Source: Agrobacterium tumefaciens (GTDB taxonomy: Bacteria; Pseudomonadota; Alphaproteobacteria; Rhizobiales; Rhizobiaceae). Taken from it: DNA of 64,000 nt. The position numbers and the translations under genes were made by a program. Positions within the stretch are counted from its first letter, which is position 1, and each line of letters starts with the position of its first letter. The DNA is taken from the NCBI RefSeq assembly GCF_013318015.2, contig NZ_CP115842.1:930001-994000 (forward strand), in the 5' to 3' direction. Below are positions 53,304 through 61,624 of this stretch, in pieces. Below the pieces are notes generated by a model. The model was not told the DNA's origin. It made no database searches and saw nothing but the letters and a program-made list of their open reading frames with translations.

Positions 53304-54208
53304 ACCGTCACCGCCAAAAGCCGGTCGCGGCCCTTTTCCTTGGCAGCGTAAAGCGCCTGATCGGCGCGCATGAAAACATCGTCGGCACTTTCTGCCATCC
53401 GATAGGTCGTCATTCCAGCGGAACAGCTATAGGAAAAATCCGGAAACTCGGCCAGAGGTCTGGAAAGACGCACCTTTTGCAGTAGCCGCTCGACGATCTC
53501 CCGGCTCTCAACAACCGAACTGCGCGGCAGGATGAGCATGAATTCCTCACCGCCGATCCTGCCAAAACAATCCACCCGCCGGACGACGGAATGGGCGATC
53601 CCGACAAAATCGCGCAGCACCGCATCGCCGCATTTGTGGCCGAAACGATCATTGATGTGCTTGAAAAAGTCGATGTCGAGCGTGCAAAGGCAAAAGGGTG
53701 CTTCAAGCCCCTTGCCGACCCGCTCCACCTGTAGCGCGAGTTTGGCGAAAACAAAACGCCGGTTCGCCGTTCCCGTCAATTCGTCGGTCTGCGAGGCGCG
53801 CACCGCCAGATCCCGGTCCTGCCGCAGGGTTCTGTAGCCCTGGCGCAATTCGGTGACATCGCTTGCGACACACAGCATCCAGCCATCCTGCTGCACCGTC
53901 TCCGTCATCCAGAACCAGCGGCCGTCATACATGTCCATCTCGAAGGCACGATACGGCAGCTTGCCGCGCCGGGACTGCGCCGACAAAAGCCAGCCCTCGA
54001 AATCGCTGTTTCTGACGACCACGCCGGTTCGCAGACGGTGGTTCAAGCGCATGATTTCCGCCCAGGTCGAAAAATCATCGTCGGCAAGCTGAAAGCTCTG
54101 CCGAAACGACGGGTTGGCATGCCGCAACCGGTCTTCGGAATCGTAAAGTGCAATAAGAACGGGGGTGGCGCTCTGAAGCGCTGCGACACGCTCGATAAGA
54201 CTATTCAA
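53300..54208 (-). CDS. PAS-GGDEF diguanylate cyclase
   Basis: 302 residues. A PAS-like domain covers about 10-125 ('VLIALYDSEDRLRHANPSFR', 'WMLCVASDVTEL'), then GGDEF from about 145: 'TDELTGTANRRFVFAKLALQ', 'IDFFKHINDRFGHKCGDAVL' and the active RIGGEEF signature. An RxxD inhibitory site (RRVD) lies five residues before GGEEF. So it should make c-di-GMP with product feedback. The start is TTG at 54208 with AGGAG nine bases upstream. No membrane helix; cytosolic. Its stop overlaps the convergent aminotransferase stop by three bases (CTAA). Confidence 0.92.
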   Translation of the reverse strand: MNSLIERVAALQSATPVLIALYDSEDRLRHANPSFRQSFQLADDDFSTWAEIMRLNHRLRTGVVVRNSDFEGWLLSAQSRRGKLPYRAFEMDMYDGRWFWMTETVQQDGWMLCVASDVTELRQGYRTLRQDRDLAVRASQTDELTGTANRRFVFAKLALQVERVGKGLEAPFCLCTLDIDFFKHINDRFGHKCGDAVLRDFVGIAHSVVRRVDCFGRIGGEEFMLILPRSSVVESREIVERLLQKVRLSRPLAEFPDFSYSCSAGMTTYRMAESADDVFMRADQALYAAKEKGRDRLLAVTV

Positions 54209-54531
54209 CAGGCAACACTCCTGTGATGACGAAAAGCCCCCTTTTCGTCATCTTGCAAAAGCCCCCAAGCCCTAGGGCATATACACGAAAAGAAGAACTT
54301 GATTATAAACGTAGTCTCTAAAATGCGAAGGGGAAGAATGCGGTCGGAAGGTCTCGACTTCAATCTCGCCGGATCGCAACCGCGCAGAACGGGATCACCA
54401 CACACCAACCCGTCACAACTTTCGCATCCCGGGCTTGCGCCACCGTCATATGTCCGTCATGCACCTGCCCTTTATTGTGGCACGCTTTTATGATCTAGCT
54501 TACTTATTGGCTTAAAAAGGAAAAATGACGA
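54209..54531. promoter_or_regulatory. Divergent promoter region between the cyclase and hss
   Basis: 323 bases, no gene. It should hold promoters for both the minus-strand cyclase and the plus-strand homospermidine synthase. No consensus promoter, operator or riboswitch-like structure was recognised; an AAAAAGGAAAAA tract just before 54532 provides the ribosome site. Confidence 0.4.
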
Positions 54532-55977
54532 ATGACGGACGCAAACCATCCGATTTACGGCGATATTGACGGCCCCATCATCATGATCGGCTTCGGCTCC
54601 ATCGGGCGCGGCACTCTTCCGTTGATCGAACGTCATTTCAACTTCGACAAGACCAGGCTCGTCGTCATCGACCCGCGCGAGGATATCGCAGCGTATCTGG
54701 CCGAGAGAAACATTCGCCATATCCGTACGCATCTGACCAAAGAAAACTACAAGGAGGTGCTCAAGCCACTCCTTAAAGGGGTTCAGGGTCAGGGCTTCTG
54801 CGTCAATCTTTCGGTCGATGCCGCATCCGTCGATCTGATGAGGCTCTGCCGCAAACATGGCATGCTCTACATCGACACCGTAGTGGAGCCGTGGCCCGGC
54901 TTTTACTTCGATGCAGACGCCGACAATGCCTCCCGTACCAATTATTCGCTGCGCGAGACCATGCTGAAAGAAAAGGCTCGGAAACCGGGCGGCACAACGG
55001 CCGTTTCCACCTGCGGCGCAAATCCCGGCATGGTGTCCTGGTTCGTAAAACAGGCGCTGGTCAATCTCGCCAAGGATAGCGGTCTCGACATCGAAGAGCC
55101 GCGACCGCATGACCAGCAGGCATGGGCAAAGCTCATGCAGCAGCTCGGCGTCAAGGGCGTGCATGTGGCAGAGCGCGATACGCAGCGGGCAAAAAATCCC
55201 AAGCCATTCGGCGCATTCTGGAACACCTGGTCCGTCGAGGGTTTTATCGCCGAAGGTTTTCAGCCCGCCGAACTCGGCTGGGGAACGCATGAAAACTGGA
55301 TGCCAAAAAACGCGAAAAAACAAAAAAAGGGCAGCAAGGCAGCGATCTATCTCGATCAGCCCGGCGCCAATACGCGGGTACGGACATGGTGTCCCGGACA
55401 AGGGCCGCAATATGGATTTCTGGTCACCCACAACGAGGCGATCTCGATTTCCGACTATTTCACCGTCCGCAATGACGATGGCGATCTGATCTACCGGCCC
55501 ACCTGTCACTATGCCTACCACCCCTGCAACGACGCCGTCCTTTCCCTGCACGAACTTTTCGGTAATGGCGGCACGCCGCAGCCGATCCAGCATGTGCTTG
55601 GCGAAGACGAGCTTGTCGATGGTGCCGACGAGCTGGGTGTTCTTCTCTACGGCCATGACAAAAATGCCTATTGGTATGGCTCGCGGCTAACCTTGCAGGA
55701 GGCACGGGCGCTCGCCCCCAGCCAGAACGCGACCGGATTGCAGGTCAGCTCCGCGGTACTGGCCGGAATGGTCTGGGCGCTGGAAAATCCGCAAGCCGGC
55801 ATCGTCGAGGCGGATGAAATGGATTATCGCCGTTGCCTTGAGGTGCAGCGTCCCTATCTTGGACCGGTCGAAGGACATTACACGGACTGGACGCCGCTCG
55901 ACGGTCGCCCGGGACTGTTTCCAGACAATATCGACACCTCGGATCCCTGGCAGTTCCGCAACATCCTCGTGCGCTGA
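54532..55977 (+). CDS. hss: Homospermidine synthase
   Basis: 481 residues. An N-terminal NAD site 'IIMIGFGSIGRGTLPLIERH', then 'VNLSVDAASVDLMRLCRKHG', 'YIDTVVEPWPGFYFDADADN', 'TAVSTCGANPGMVSWFVKQA' and the C-terminal substrate part 'PTCHYAYHPCNDAVLSLHEL'. The enzyme joins two putrescines to homospermidine using NAD, the hallmark rhizobial polyamine route. The gene appears single. AAGGA is 9 bases before the ATG at 54532. Confidence 0.95.
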   Translation: MTDANHPIYGDIDGPIIMIGFGSIGRGTLPLIERHFNFDKTRLVVIDPREDIAAYLAERNIRHIRTHLTKENYKEVLKPLLKGVQGQGFCVNLSVDAASVDLMRLCRKHGMLYIDTVVEPWPGFYFDADADNASRTNYSLRETMLKEKARKPGGTTAVSTCGANPGMVSWFVKQALVNLAKDSGLDIEEPRPHDQQAWAKLMQQLGVKGVHVAERDTQRAKNPKPFGAFWNTWSVEGFIAEGFQPAELGWGTHENWMPKNAKKQKKGSKAAIYLDQPGANTRVRTWCPGQGPQYGFLVTHNEAISISDYFTVRNDDGDLIYRPTCHYAYHPCNDAVLSLHELFGNGGTPQPIQHVLGEDELVDGADELGVLLYGHDKNAYWYGSRLTLQEARALAPSQNATGLQVSSAVLAGMVWALENPQAGIVEADEMDYRRCLEVQRPYLGPVEGHYTDWTPLDGRPGLFPDNIDTSDPWQFRNILVR

Positions 55978-56125
55978 GGGCATGGCGTCTCATATTTGTC
56001 ACGCAGGTGTTTTCATGACGGATGTCAGGAACCCGGGAGAGCAAACAACGTTGCCTTGAAATAAATAACGCTTCACGGCATGGTCGAAACATCAGGGTTT
56101 CATCGAATCGCAGGAGAACAGGCTC

Positions 56126-56500
56126 ATGAACTTCAAGACAAGCGCTGCTTTGCTTTGTGCCGCAATCGCGGTGTCTTCATGCGTTGCGCCGGGTCCCTCC
56201 CAGCAGACGTCGATGGCACCCTCGCTTGCCCGCGGCCCGGCCGTGGATGGCCGCTGGATCGACCGCAACGGCATCGTATCGACATTCCAGAACGGTGCTT
56301 TCTCCACCCGTTCGACCGATACCAACACGCTTCTCGCATCCGGCACCTATGTTACGATTTCGCCGACGCTCTATGAGATCAACATGACGTCATTGGTGCG
56401 CAACACGCAATCGCGCGTCAACTGCGCGCTCGTCTCCCCGTCGCAACTGAATTGCACGACAGACAGCAACAGCCAGTTCTCGCTAACGCGTCAGGGCTGA
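56126..56500 (+). CDS. omp10: Omp10-like outer-membrane lipoprotein
   Basis: 124 residues. A signal with lipobox VSSC ([20 protein letters not shown]) precedes the mature domain '[19 protein letters not shown]', [16 protein letters not shown], '[19 protein letters not shown]', [10 protein letters not shown] and the end SLTRQG. It resembles Brucella Omp10 over the mature part from memory. Two Cys (VNC ... LNC) may pair. AGGAG is before the ATG at 56126. A clear terminator follows. The precise role is unknown. Confidence 0.8.
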   Translation: MNFKTSAALLCAAIAVSSCVAPGPSQQTSMAPSLARGPAVDGRWIDRNGIVSTFQNGAFSTRSTDTNTLLASGTYVTISPTLYEINMTSLVRNTQSRVNCALVSPSQLNCTTDSNSQFSLTRQG

Positions 56501-56531
56501 TAACACAGACTTTTCAATGGCATGAGCTTTT

Positions 56532-56558
56532 AAAACGCACGCCTCAAGCGTGCGTTTT
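56532..56558 (+). terminator. Rho-independent terminator after omp10
   Basis: AAAACGCACGC/GCGTGCGTTTT with a CTCAA loop lies 32 bases after the stop. Confidence 0.92.
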
Positions 56559-56717
56559 GCTTTATTGCGCCACTGTCACAATTTCCGCTTGCGGCAGCTG
56601 CCGCTAAATGGAAACATCGCGCTTTGAAAGACTGACATACTTTCAGACTAGAGAATGAGCACGGCCTGATGATGATCGACCGGCCAAGGCTTCCGCTTTG
56701 AACAGGAGAGAGGGACC

Positions 56718-58649
56718 ATGAAGAAAATTTTGAGACTGAGTATGCTGAGCGTTTCCGCGATAACGCTTTCAGCCGGAGCGGCTCTGGCCGACTACGAACT
56801 CAACATTCTTCACATTAACGATTTTCACTCCCGTATCGAATCGATCAATAAATTCGACTCGACCTGCTCAGCGGAAGAGGAAGGCAAAAACGAATGCTTT
56901 GGCGGCGCCGCGCGCCTCTTGACCGCAATCAACCAGACAAGGGACGCGCTCAAGGCTCAAGGCAAGAACGTTCTCCTGCTCAATGCCGGCGACAATTTTC
57001 AAGGCTCGCTGTTCTACACCACCTACAAGGGTACCGTTGAAGCCGAAGTGCTGAACGCCATGAAGTTCGACGCCATGACCGTCGGCAACCATGAATTCGA
57101 CGATAGCGAAGACGGGCTTGCGGGCTTCCTCGACAAGGTTCAGTTTCCGGTCGTGACCGCCAATGTGGTTGCCAGCGCCGCCTCGAAAATCGGCGATCGC
57201 GTCAAGCCGTCCATCGTCCTTGAAGTCGGCGGCCAGAAAATCGGTATTGTCGGCGCTGTCGCCAACGACACGGCGGAACTTGCGACCCCCGGCCCCAACA
57301 TCACCATTGCGGAAGATGTCGCGAAAATCAGCGAACAGGTGCAGAAGCTGAAAGGCGAGGGTGTCAACAAGATCATTGCCCTGACCCATGTCGGATATCC
57401 GCGCGACCTCGAATTCATCGCGAAAATCCCGGATGTGGACGTCGTTGTCGGCGGCCACTCGCATACGTTGCTCTCCAACACCGATCAGAAGGCCGAAGGG
57501 CCTTATCCGACACTCGTCGACAATCCCGGCGGCTACAAGGTTCCGGTCGTTCAGGCAGGGCAATACAGCAAATACCTGGGTGACCTGCGCGTCGTCTTCG
57601 ATGACAGCGGCGTGGTCAAGGAAAGCAAGGGCGATCCGATCCTGATCGATTCATCCTTCAAACCCGACGAAGCAACGCTCAAGCGTATCGATGAACTGAA
57701 AGCACCAATCGAGGCGTTGAAATCGAAGGTCGTCGGCACTTCGGAAGGCCCGATCGAAGGTGACCGCAAGGTTTGCCGCGTCAAAGAATGCTCTATGGGT
57801 AATCTGGTAGCGGATGCGACCCTGGCCCGCGTCAAGGATCAGGGCGTCACCATCGCTTTCGCAAATAGCGGTGGCCTGCGCTCCTCCATCGATAGCGGCG
57901 ATGTCTCGATGGGCGAAGTCCTGACGGTTCTGCCGTTCCAGAACACGGTCGCGACTTTCCAGCTGAAGGGCGAGGATATTCGCGCTGCCCTCGAAAACGG
58001 CGTCAGCCAGATCGACGATGGCGCAGGTCGTTTCATGCAGGTTTCAGGCATGAAATATTCCTTCGACCGCTCCAAGCCGGCCGGCAGCCGTGTTACTGCG
58101 GTCGAGGTCAAGGAGGGCGACGCTTTCGTGCCTCTCGACCCGGCAAAGACCTACACTGTTGCGGCGAATAATTACGTTCGCACCGGCGGCGATGGCTTCA
58201 AGGTATTCGCGACCAAGGCGATCAACGCCTATGACTTCGGCCCCAACCTCGAAGAGGCTGTAGCTGCATATATTACGGCCAACAGCCCCTATAAGCCCTT
58301 CACGGACGGCCGCATCACTGAAGTGACGCCTGCCGGTTATGTAGCTCCGGCAAAGCCCGCTGCACCAGCGCCTGCCGCAACAGCACCGGCGGCAACTGCA
58401 ACCGCTCCGGCCGCCACACCGGCCCCGGCTCCCACAGCACCTGCCGCGACCGCACCTGCCACCACCACGCCGGCAGCGGCCGCGGCTGCCGCCAGCAAAT
58501 ATGTTGTCGCAAAGGGCGATTCGCTCTGGAAGATCGCGGCGGAGAAGTATGGCGACGGTGCCCTTTGGACCAGGATTGCCAAGGCAAACACGCTGAAGCA
58601 TCCGAACCATATCGAGATCGGCGAGGAACTGGAGGTTCCGGCTCAATAA
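56718..58649 (+). CDS. Periplasmic 5'-nucleotidase with C-terminal LysM domain
   Basis: 643 residues. Signal peptide 1-24 (MKKILRLSMLSVSAITLS ... ALA). Metallophosphoesterase motifs: 'LHINDFHSR', 'LNAGDNFQGSLFY', 'TVGNHEFDDSED' and GGHSHT. A 5'-nucleotidase C-domain (about 340-530) has 'AFANSGGLRSSID' and 'ANNYVRTGGDGFKVF'. A Pro/Ala-rich linker (about 540-590) precedes a LysM domain (about 594-643: 'KYVVAKGDSLWKIAAEKYG'). It likely hydrolyses nucleotides or UDP-sugars while held to peptidoglycan by LysM. GGAGAG is before the ATG at 56718. Confidence 0.9.
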   Translation: MKKILRLSMLSVSAITLSAGAALADYELNILHINDFHSRIESINKFDSTCSAEEEGKNECFGGAARLLTAINQTRDALKAQGKNVLLLNAGDNFQGSLFYTTYKGTVEAEVLNAMKFDAMTVGNHEFDDSEDGLAGFLDKVQFPVVTANVVASAASKIGDRVKPSIVLEVGGQKIGIVGAVANDTAELATPGPNITIAEDVAKISEQVQKLKGEGVNKIIALTHVGYPRDLEFIAKIPDVDVVVGGHSHTLLSNTDQKAEGPYPTLVDNPGGYKVPVVQAGQYSKYLGDLRVVFDDSGVVKESKGDPILIDSSFKPDEATLKRIDELKAPIEALKSKVVGTSEGPIEGDRKVCRVKECSMGNLVADATLARVKDQGVTIAFANSGGLRSSIDSGDVSMGEVLTVLPFQNTVATFQLKGEDIRAALENGVSQIDDGAGRFMQVSGMKYSFDRSKPAGSRVTAVEVKEGDAFVPLDPAKTYTVAANNYVRTGGDGFKVFATKAINAYDFGPNLEEAVAAYITANSPYKPFTDGRITEVTPAGYVAPAKPAAPAPAATAPAATATAPAATPAPAPTAPAATAPATTTPAAAAAAASKYVVAKGDSLWKIAAEKYGDGALWTRIAKANTLKHPNHIEIGEELEVPAQ

Positions 58650-58690
58650 GCCGCGAACACATACAGACAGGGCAATTTGCCGCAGATGGG

Positions 58691-58727
58691 AAGCCGGCCT
58701 CGCACCATGAGGCCGGCTTCTTATTTT
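58691..58727 (+). terminator. Rho-independent terminator after the 5'-nucleotidase
   Basis: AAGCCGGCCT/AGGCCGGCTT with a nine-base loop, then CTTATTTT. Confidence 0.85.
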
Positions 58728-59006
58728 CCCTTTAAAAACAGATCATTACAGGCTGCGTTTTATCAAAAGACAATGCGTCCGTTACCGCACCTCGGAAATC
58801 ACCTCCGCAGGTGGTTCAATCCTTACAAATTTCGTCTAGAACACGTGAACAAATTGACGGCACGAGCATATAGCTTGAGCATTTCCGGCAAAACCGCGTC
58901 ACGGTTTGCGTCCGGCCATGTATAAAAACAAAAAATGGAGCGTTTCCGCCCTTTATCCCAAACGGAAACGTTCTCACGCAACCAGTACGAGTTCAGGGTG
59001 TCATTC
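58728..59006. other. Region upstream of hemH
   Basis: 279 bases without a recognised gene. TTGACG at 58854 could be a -35 box, but no convincing -10 is spaced for it. I looked for an Irr/ICE or RirA motif because hemH is iron-responsive in rhizobia, and did not find a good match. Confidence 0.35.
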
Positions 59007-60041
59007 ATGACGACAGAATTATCCGCACTTCCCGTAGACCATCCCCGCGTAAGATTTGGCAAGGTTGGCGTTCTGCTTGTCAATCTTGGCACGCCGGATG
59101 GTACGGACTATTGGCCGATGCGCCGTTATCTGGCGGAATTTCTGAGCGACAAACGCGTGATCGAATGGTCGCGCCTCTACTGGTATCCGATCCTGTACGG
59201 CATCGTCCTCAACAAGCGCCCGCAGAAGGTCGGCAAGGCCTATGAGGCAATCTGGAACCGCGATCGCAACGAAAGCTATCTGCGCACCTATACCCGAAGC
59301 CAAGGCGAACTGATGGCACAGGCGCTGAAGGATTTGCCGAATGTCGTCGTTGACTGGGCCATGCGCTACGGCCAGCCTTCCATCGCCTCGAAAATCGACG
59401 CGCTGAAGGAGCAGGGATGCGAGAAAATCCTGCTATTCCCGCTCTATCCGCAATATGCCGCATCGACCACGGCGACGGTGAACGACAAGGCTTTCGAACA
59501 TCTGATGAAGCTGCGCTGGCAGCCCGCCATCCGGACCGTTCCGCCCTATCATGACGATCCTGCCTATATCGAGGGGCTTGCCGCCTCCGTCAAAAACCAT
59601 CTGGCAACGCTGGACTGGGAACCGGAGATGCTGATCACCTCCTTCCACGGCATTCCGCAATCCTACTTCAGGAAGGGCGATCCCTATTATTGCCACTGCC
59701 AGAAGACCGCCCGTCTGCTGAAGGAAGCGCTGGGACGGACCGAGAAGAACTTCATGATCACCTTCCAGTCGCGTTTTGGGCCAGAAGAATGGCTGCAGCC
59801 CTATACCGACAAGACCATGGAAAAGCTGGCATCCGAGGGCATCAAACGCATCGCCGTCATGAACCCCGGTTTCGTATCGGATTGTCTTGAAACGCTGGAG
59901 GAAATTGCCGGTGAGGCCGGAGAAATCTTCCTGCACAATGGCGGCGAGAAATTCACCCACATCCCGTGTCTCAACGACAGCGTAGAGGGTATGACAGTTC
60001 TCGAAAAGGTTGTACGACAAGAGTTGCAAGGTTGGGTGTAA
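59007..60041 (+). CDS. hemH: Ferrochelatase
   Basis: 344 residues starting MTTELSALPVDHPRVRFG. Signatures: 'KVGVLLVNLGTPDGTDYWPM', 'LLFPLYPQYAASTTATVNDK', the catalytic His in 'ITSFHGIPQSYFRKGDPYYC' (about residue 217), 'MITFQSRFGPEEWLQPYTD', and 'MNPGFVSDCLETLEEIAGEA' with the conserved Glu. It inserts Fe2+ into protoporphyrin IX at the inner membrane. The frame is open 24 codons upstream, but family alignment starts at 59007. Confidence 0.96.
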   Translation: MTTELSALPVDHPRVRFGKVGVLLVNLGTPDGTDYWPMRRYLAEFLSDKRVIEWSRLYWYPILYGIVLNKRPQKVGKAYEAIWNRDRNESYLRTYTRSQGELMAQALKDLPNVVVDWAMRYGQPSIASKIDALKEQGCEKILLFPLYPQYAASTTATVNDKAFEHLMKLRWQPAIRTVPPYHDDPAYIEGLAASVKNHLATLDWEPEMLITSFHGIPQSYFRKGDPYYCHCQKTARLLKEALGRTEKNFMITFQSRFGPEEWLQPYTDKTMEKLASEGIKRIAVMNPGFVSDCLETLEEIAGEAGEIFLHNGGEKFTHIPCLNDSVEGMTVLEKVVRQELQGWV

Positions 60042-60101
60042 TCTTGCCATAACGATGCGGGTGTAAGATCCCAAAAGGTTGTGGTGCTGGAGGAAGAAGT
60101 G

Positions 60102-61151
60102 ATGATTGCATTGGGCGGTTTCGATATCGTCGTCATAGCGGCGGTTGTTTTGGTCATTCTGGTGCTCTTTGCCGGCATCAAGACCGTACCGCAGGGACAT
60201 CGCTACACGGTTGAACGGTTCGGGCGCTACACCCGCACACTCGAGCCGGGCCTCAACCTCATCGTGCCGTTCTTCGAAAGCATCGGTTCGAAGATGAATG
60301 TGATGGAGCAGGTTCTGCATATACCGACACAGGAAGTTATCACCCGCGATAATGCCAGTGTCTCGGCTGATGCCGTCACTTTCTATCAGGTCCTGAATGC
60401 CGCACAGGCCGCTTACCAGATTACCAATCTGGAAATGGCGATTGAAAACCTCACCATGACCAACATCCGCTCGGTAATGGGCTCGATGGATCTCGATGAG
60501 TTATTGTCGAACCGTGATGCCATCAACGATCGCCTGCTGCGCGTGGTGGACGAGGCGGTGGGACCATGGGGTATCAAGGTCACGCGCATCGAGATAAAAG
60601 ATATCGCGCCGCCGAAAGATCTCGTCGATTCCATGGCTAGGCAGATGAAGGCGGAGCGTGAAAAACGCGCGCAGGTGCTGGAGGCCGAGGGCGCCCGCAA
60701 TGCTCAGATTCTGCGCGCAGAGGGCGCAAAACAATCTGCCATTCTCGAGGCGGAAGGCCAGCGCGAAGCGGCGTTCCGCGATGCCGAGGCCCGCGAGCGT
60801 CTGGCCGAGGCCGAAGCCAACGCCACCCGCATGGTGTCGGAAGCCATCGCTGCCGGCAATGTCCACGCGATCAATTACTTCGTTGCCCAGAAATATACCG
60901 AAGCGCTCTCCAGTATCGGTACCGCCAAAAACTCGAAAATCGTGTTGATGCCGATGGAGGCGTCTGCGTTGATCGGCTCGCTCGGCGGCATAGGGGCAAT
61001 CGCCCGTGACGTTTTCGGCGACAAGGGCGATGCACCAACGGCGCCTGCCGTCCCCGCATCTTCCCGCTCGGTGCCGCCGTCGCGGCCTTCGGCCCAGGCC
61101 ATCAACGTGACAATTCCCGGTAATCCCTTCGGCTCTTCATCGGAGAAGTGA
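60102..61151 (+). CDS. SPFH-domain (stomatin/QmcA-like) membrane protein
   Basis: 349 residues. A single N-terminal membrane segment (about 5-28) precedes an SPFH domain (about 35-240): 'IKTVPQGHRYTVERFGRY', 'PGLNLIVPFFESIG', 'TNIRSVMGSMDLDELLSNRD' and 'PWGIKVTRIEIKDIAPPKDL'. The coiled-coil tail 'EKRAQVLEAEGARNAQILRA' has Ala/Glu repeats; the C-terminus is Pro/Ser-rich. Such proteins scaffold membrane microdomains and partner with NfeD. GGAGG is before the ATG at 60102. It is co-transcribed with nfeD. Confidence 0.92.
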   Translation: MIALGGFDIVVIAAVVLVILVLFAGIKTVPQGHRYTVERFGRYTRTLEPGLNLIVPFFESIGSKMNVMEQVLHIPTQEVITRDNASVSADAVTFYQVLNAAQAAYQITNLEMAIENLTMTNIRSVMGSMDLDELLSNRDAINDRLLRVVDEAVGPWGIKVTRIEIKDIAPPKDLVDSMARQMKAEREKRAQVLEAEGARNAQILRAEGAKQSAILEAEGQREAAFRDAEARERLAEAEANATRMVSEAIAAGNVHAINYFVAQKYTEALSSIGTAKNSKIVLMPMEASALIGSLGGIGAIARDVFGDKGDAPTAPAVPASSRSVPPSRPSAQAINVTIPGNPFGSSSEK

Positions 61152-61153
61152 CG

Positions 61154-61621
61154 ATGCTGCAACGGCTTGCCACGGAACTGGGACCATGGAGCTGGTGGAT
61201 TGCCGGCTTCATTCTGCTGGCTGCCGAGCTGGTCGCTCCGGGCGTGTTTCTGATCTGGATTGGCATTGCCGCGCTGGTGATCGGCGCGCTCTCCCTGCTG
61301 TTCTGGGATGCCGCATTCTGGGCGTGGCAATTGCAACTGGTGCTGTTTGCCGCCCTCTCCATCGCCTTCGCCCTGCTTGGCAGGAAATATTTCGGCAAAA
61401 ACCGTGAGGCAAGCGACGAACCCTTCCTCAATCAGCGGGAAGCCAGCCTTGTTGGCCGCACAGCGACCCTGCAGGAGCCGGTTGTCGAAGGGCGCGGCCG
61501 CATAAGGCTGGACGATACCTGGTGGTCCGTTAACGGTGAGGACATGCCAGCAGGAACACGTGTCAGGATCGCAGCTGCGCGTGGCCGCACCCTGACAATA
61601 GAGCCGCTCGACCGCTCATAG
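61154..61621 (+). CDS. NfeD-like membrane protein
   Basis: 155 residues starting MLQRLATELGPWSWWIAGF. Three or four membrane helices (about 12-85), then a small OB-fold domain: 'QREASLVGRTATLQEPVVEG' and 'GRGRIRLDDTWWSVNGED'. Short NfeD proteins (no protease part) pair with SPFH proteins. The ATG at 61154 has GGAG 8 bases upstream; the GTG at 61148 overlaps the SPFH stop. It is coupled to the SPFH gene and convergent with kpsF (3 bases apart). Confidence 0.9.
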   Translation: MLQRLATELGPWSWWIAGFILLAAELVAPGVFLIWIGIAALVIGALSLLFWDAAFWAWQLQLVLFAALSIAFALLGRKYFGKNREASDEPFLNQREASLVGRTATLQEPVVEGRGRIRLDDTWWSVNGEDMPAGTRVRIAAARGRTLTIEPLDRS

Positions 61622-61624
61622 CGA

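Noticed and set aside
58728-59006. Irr/ICE or RirA iron box upstream of hemH
   Set aside because: TCTAGAACACG only loosely resembles half of an ICE; no complete motif was found.
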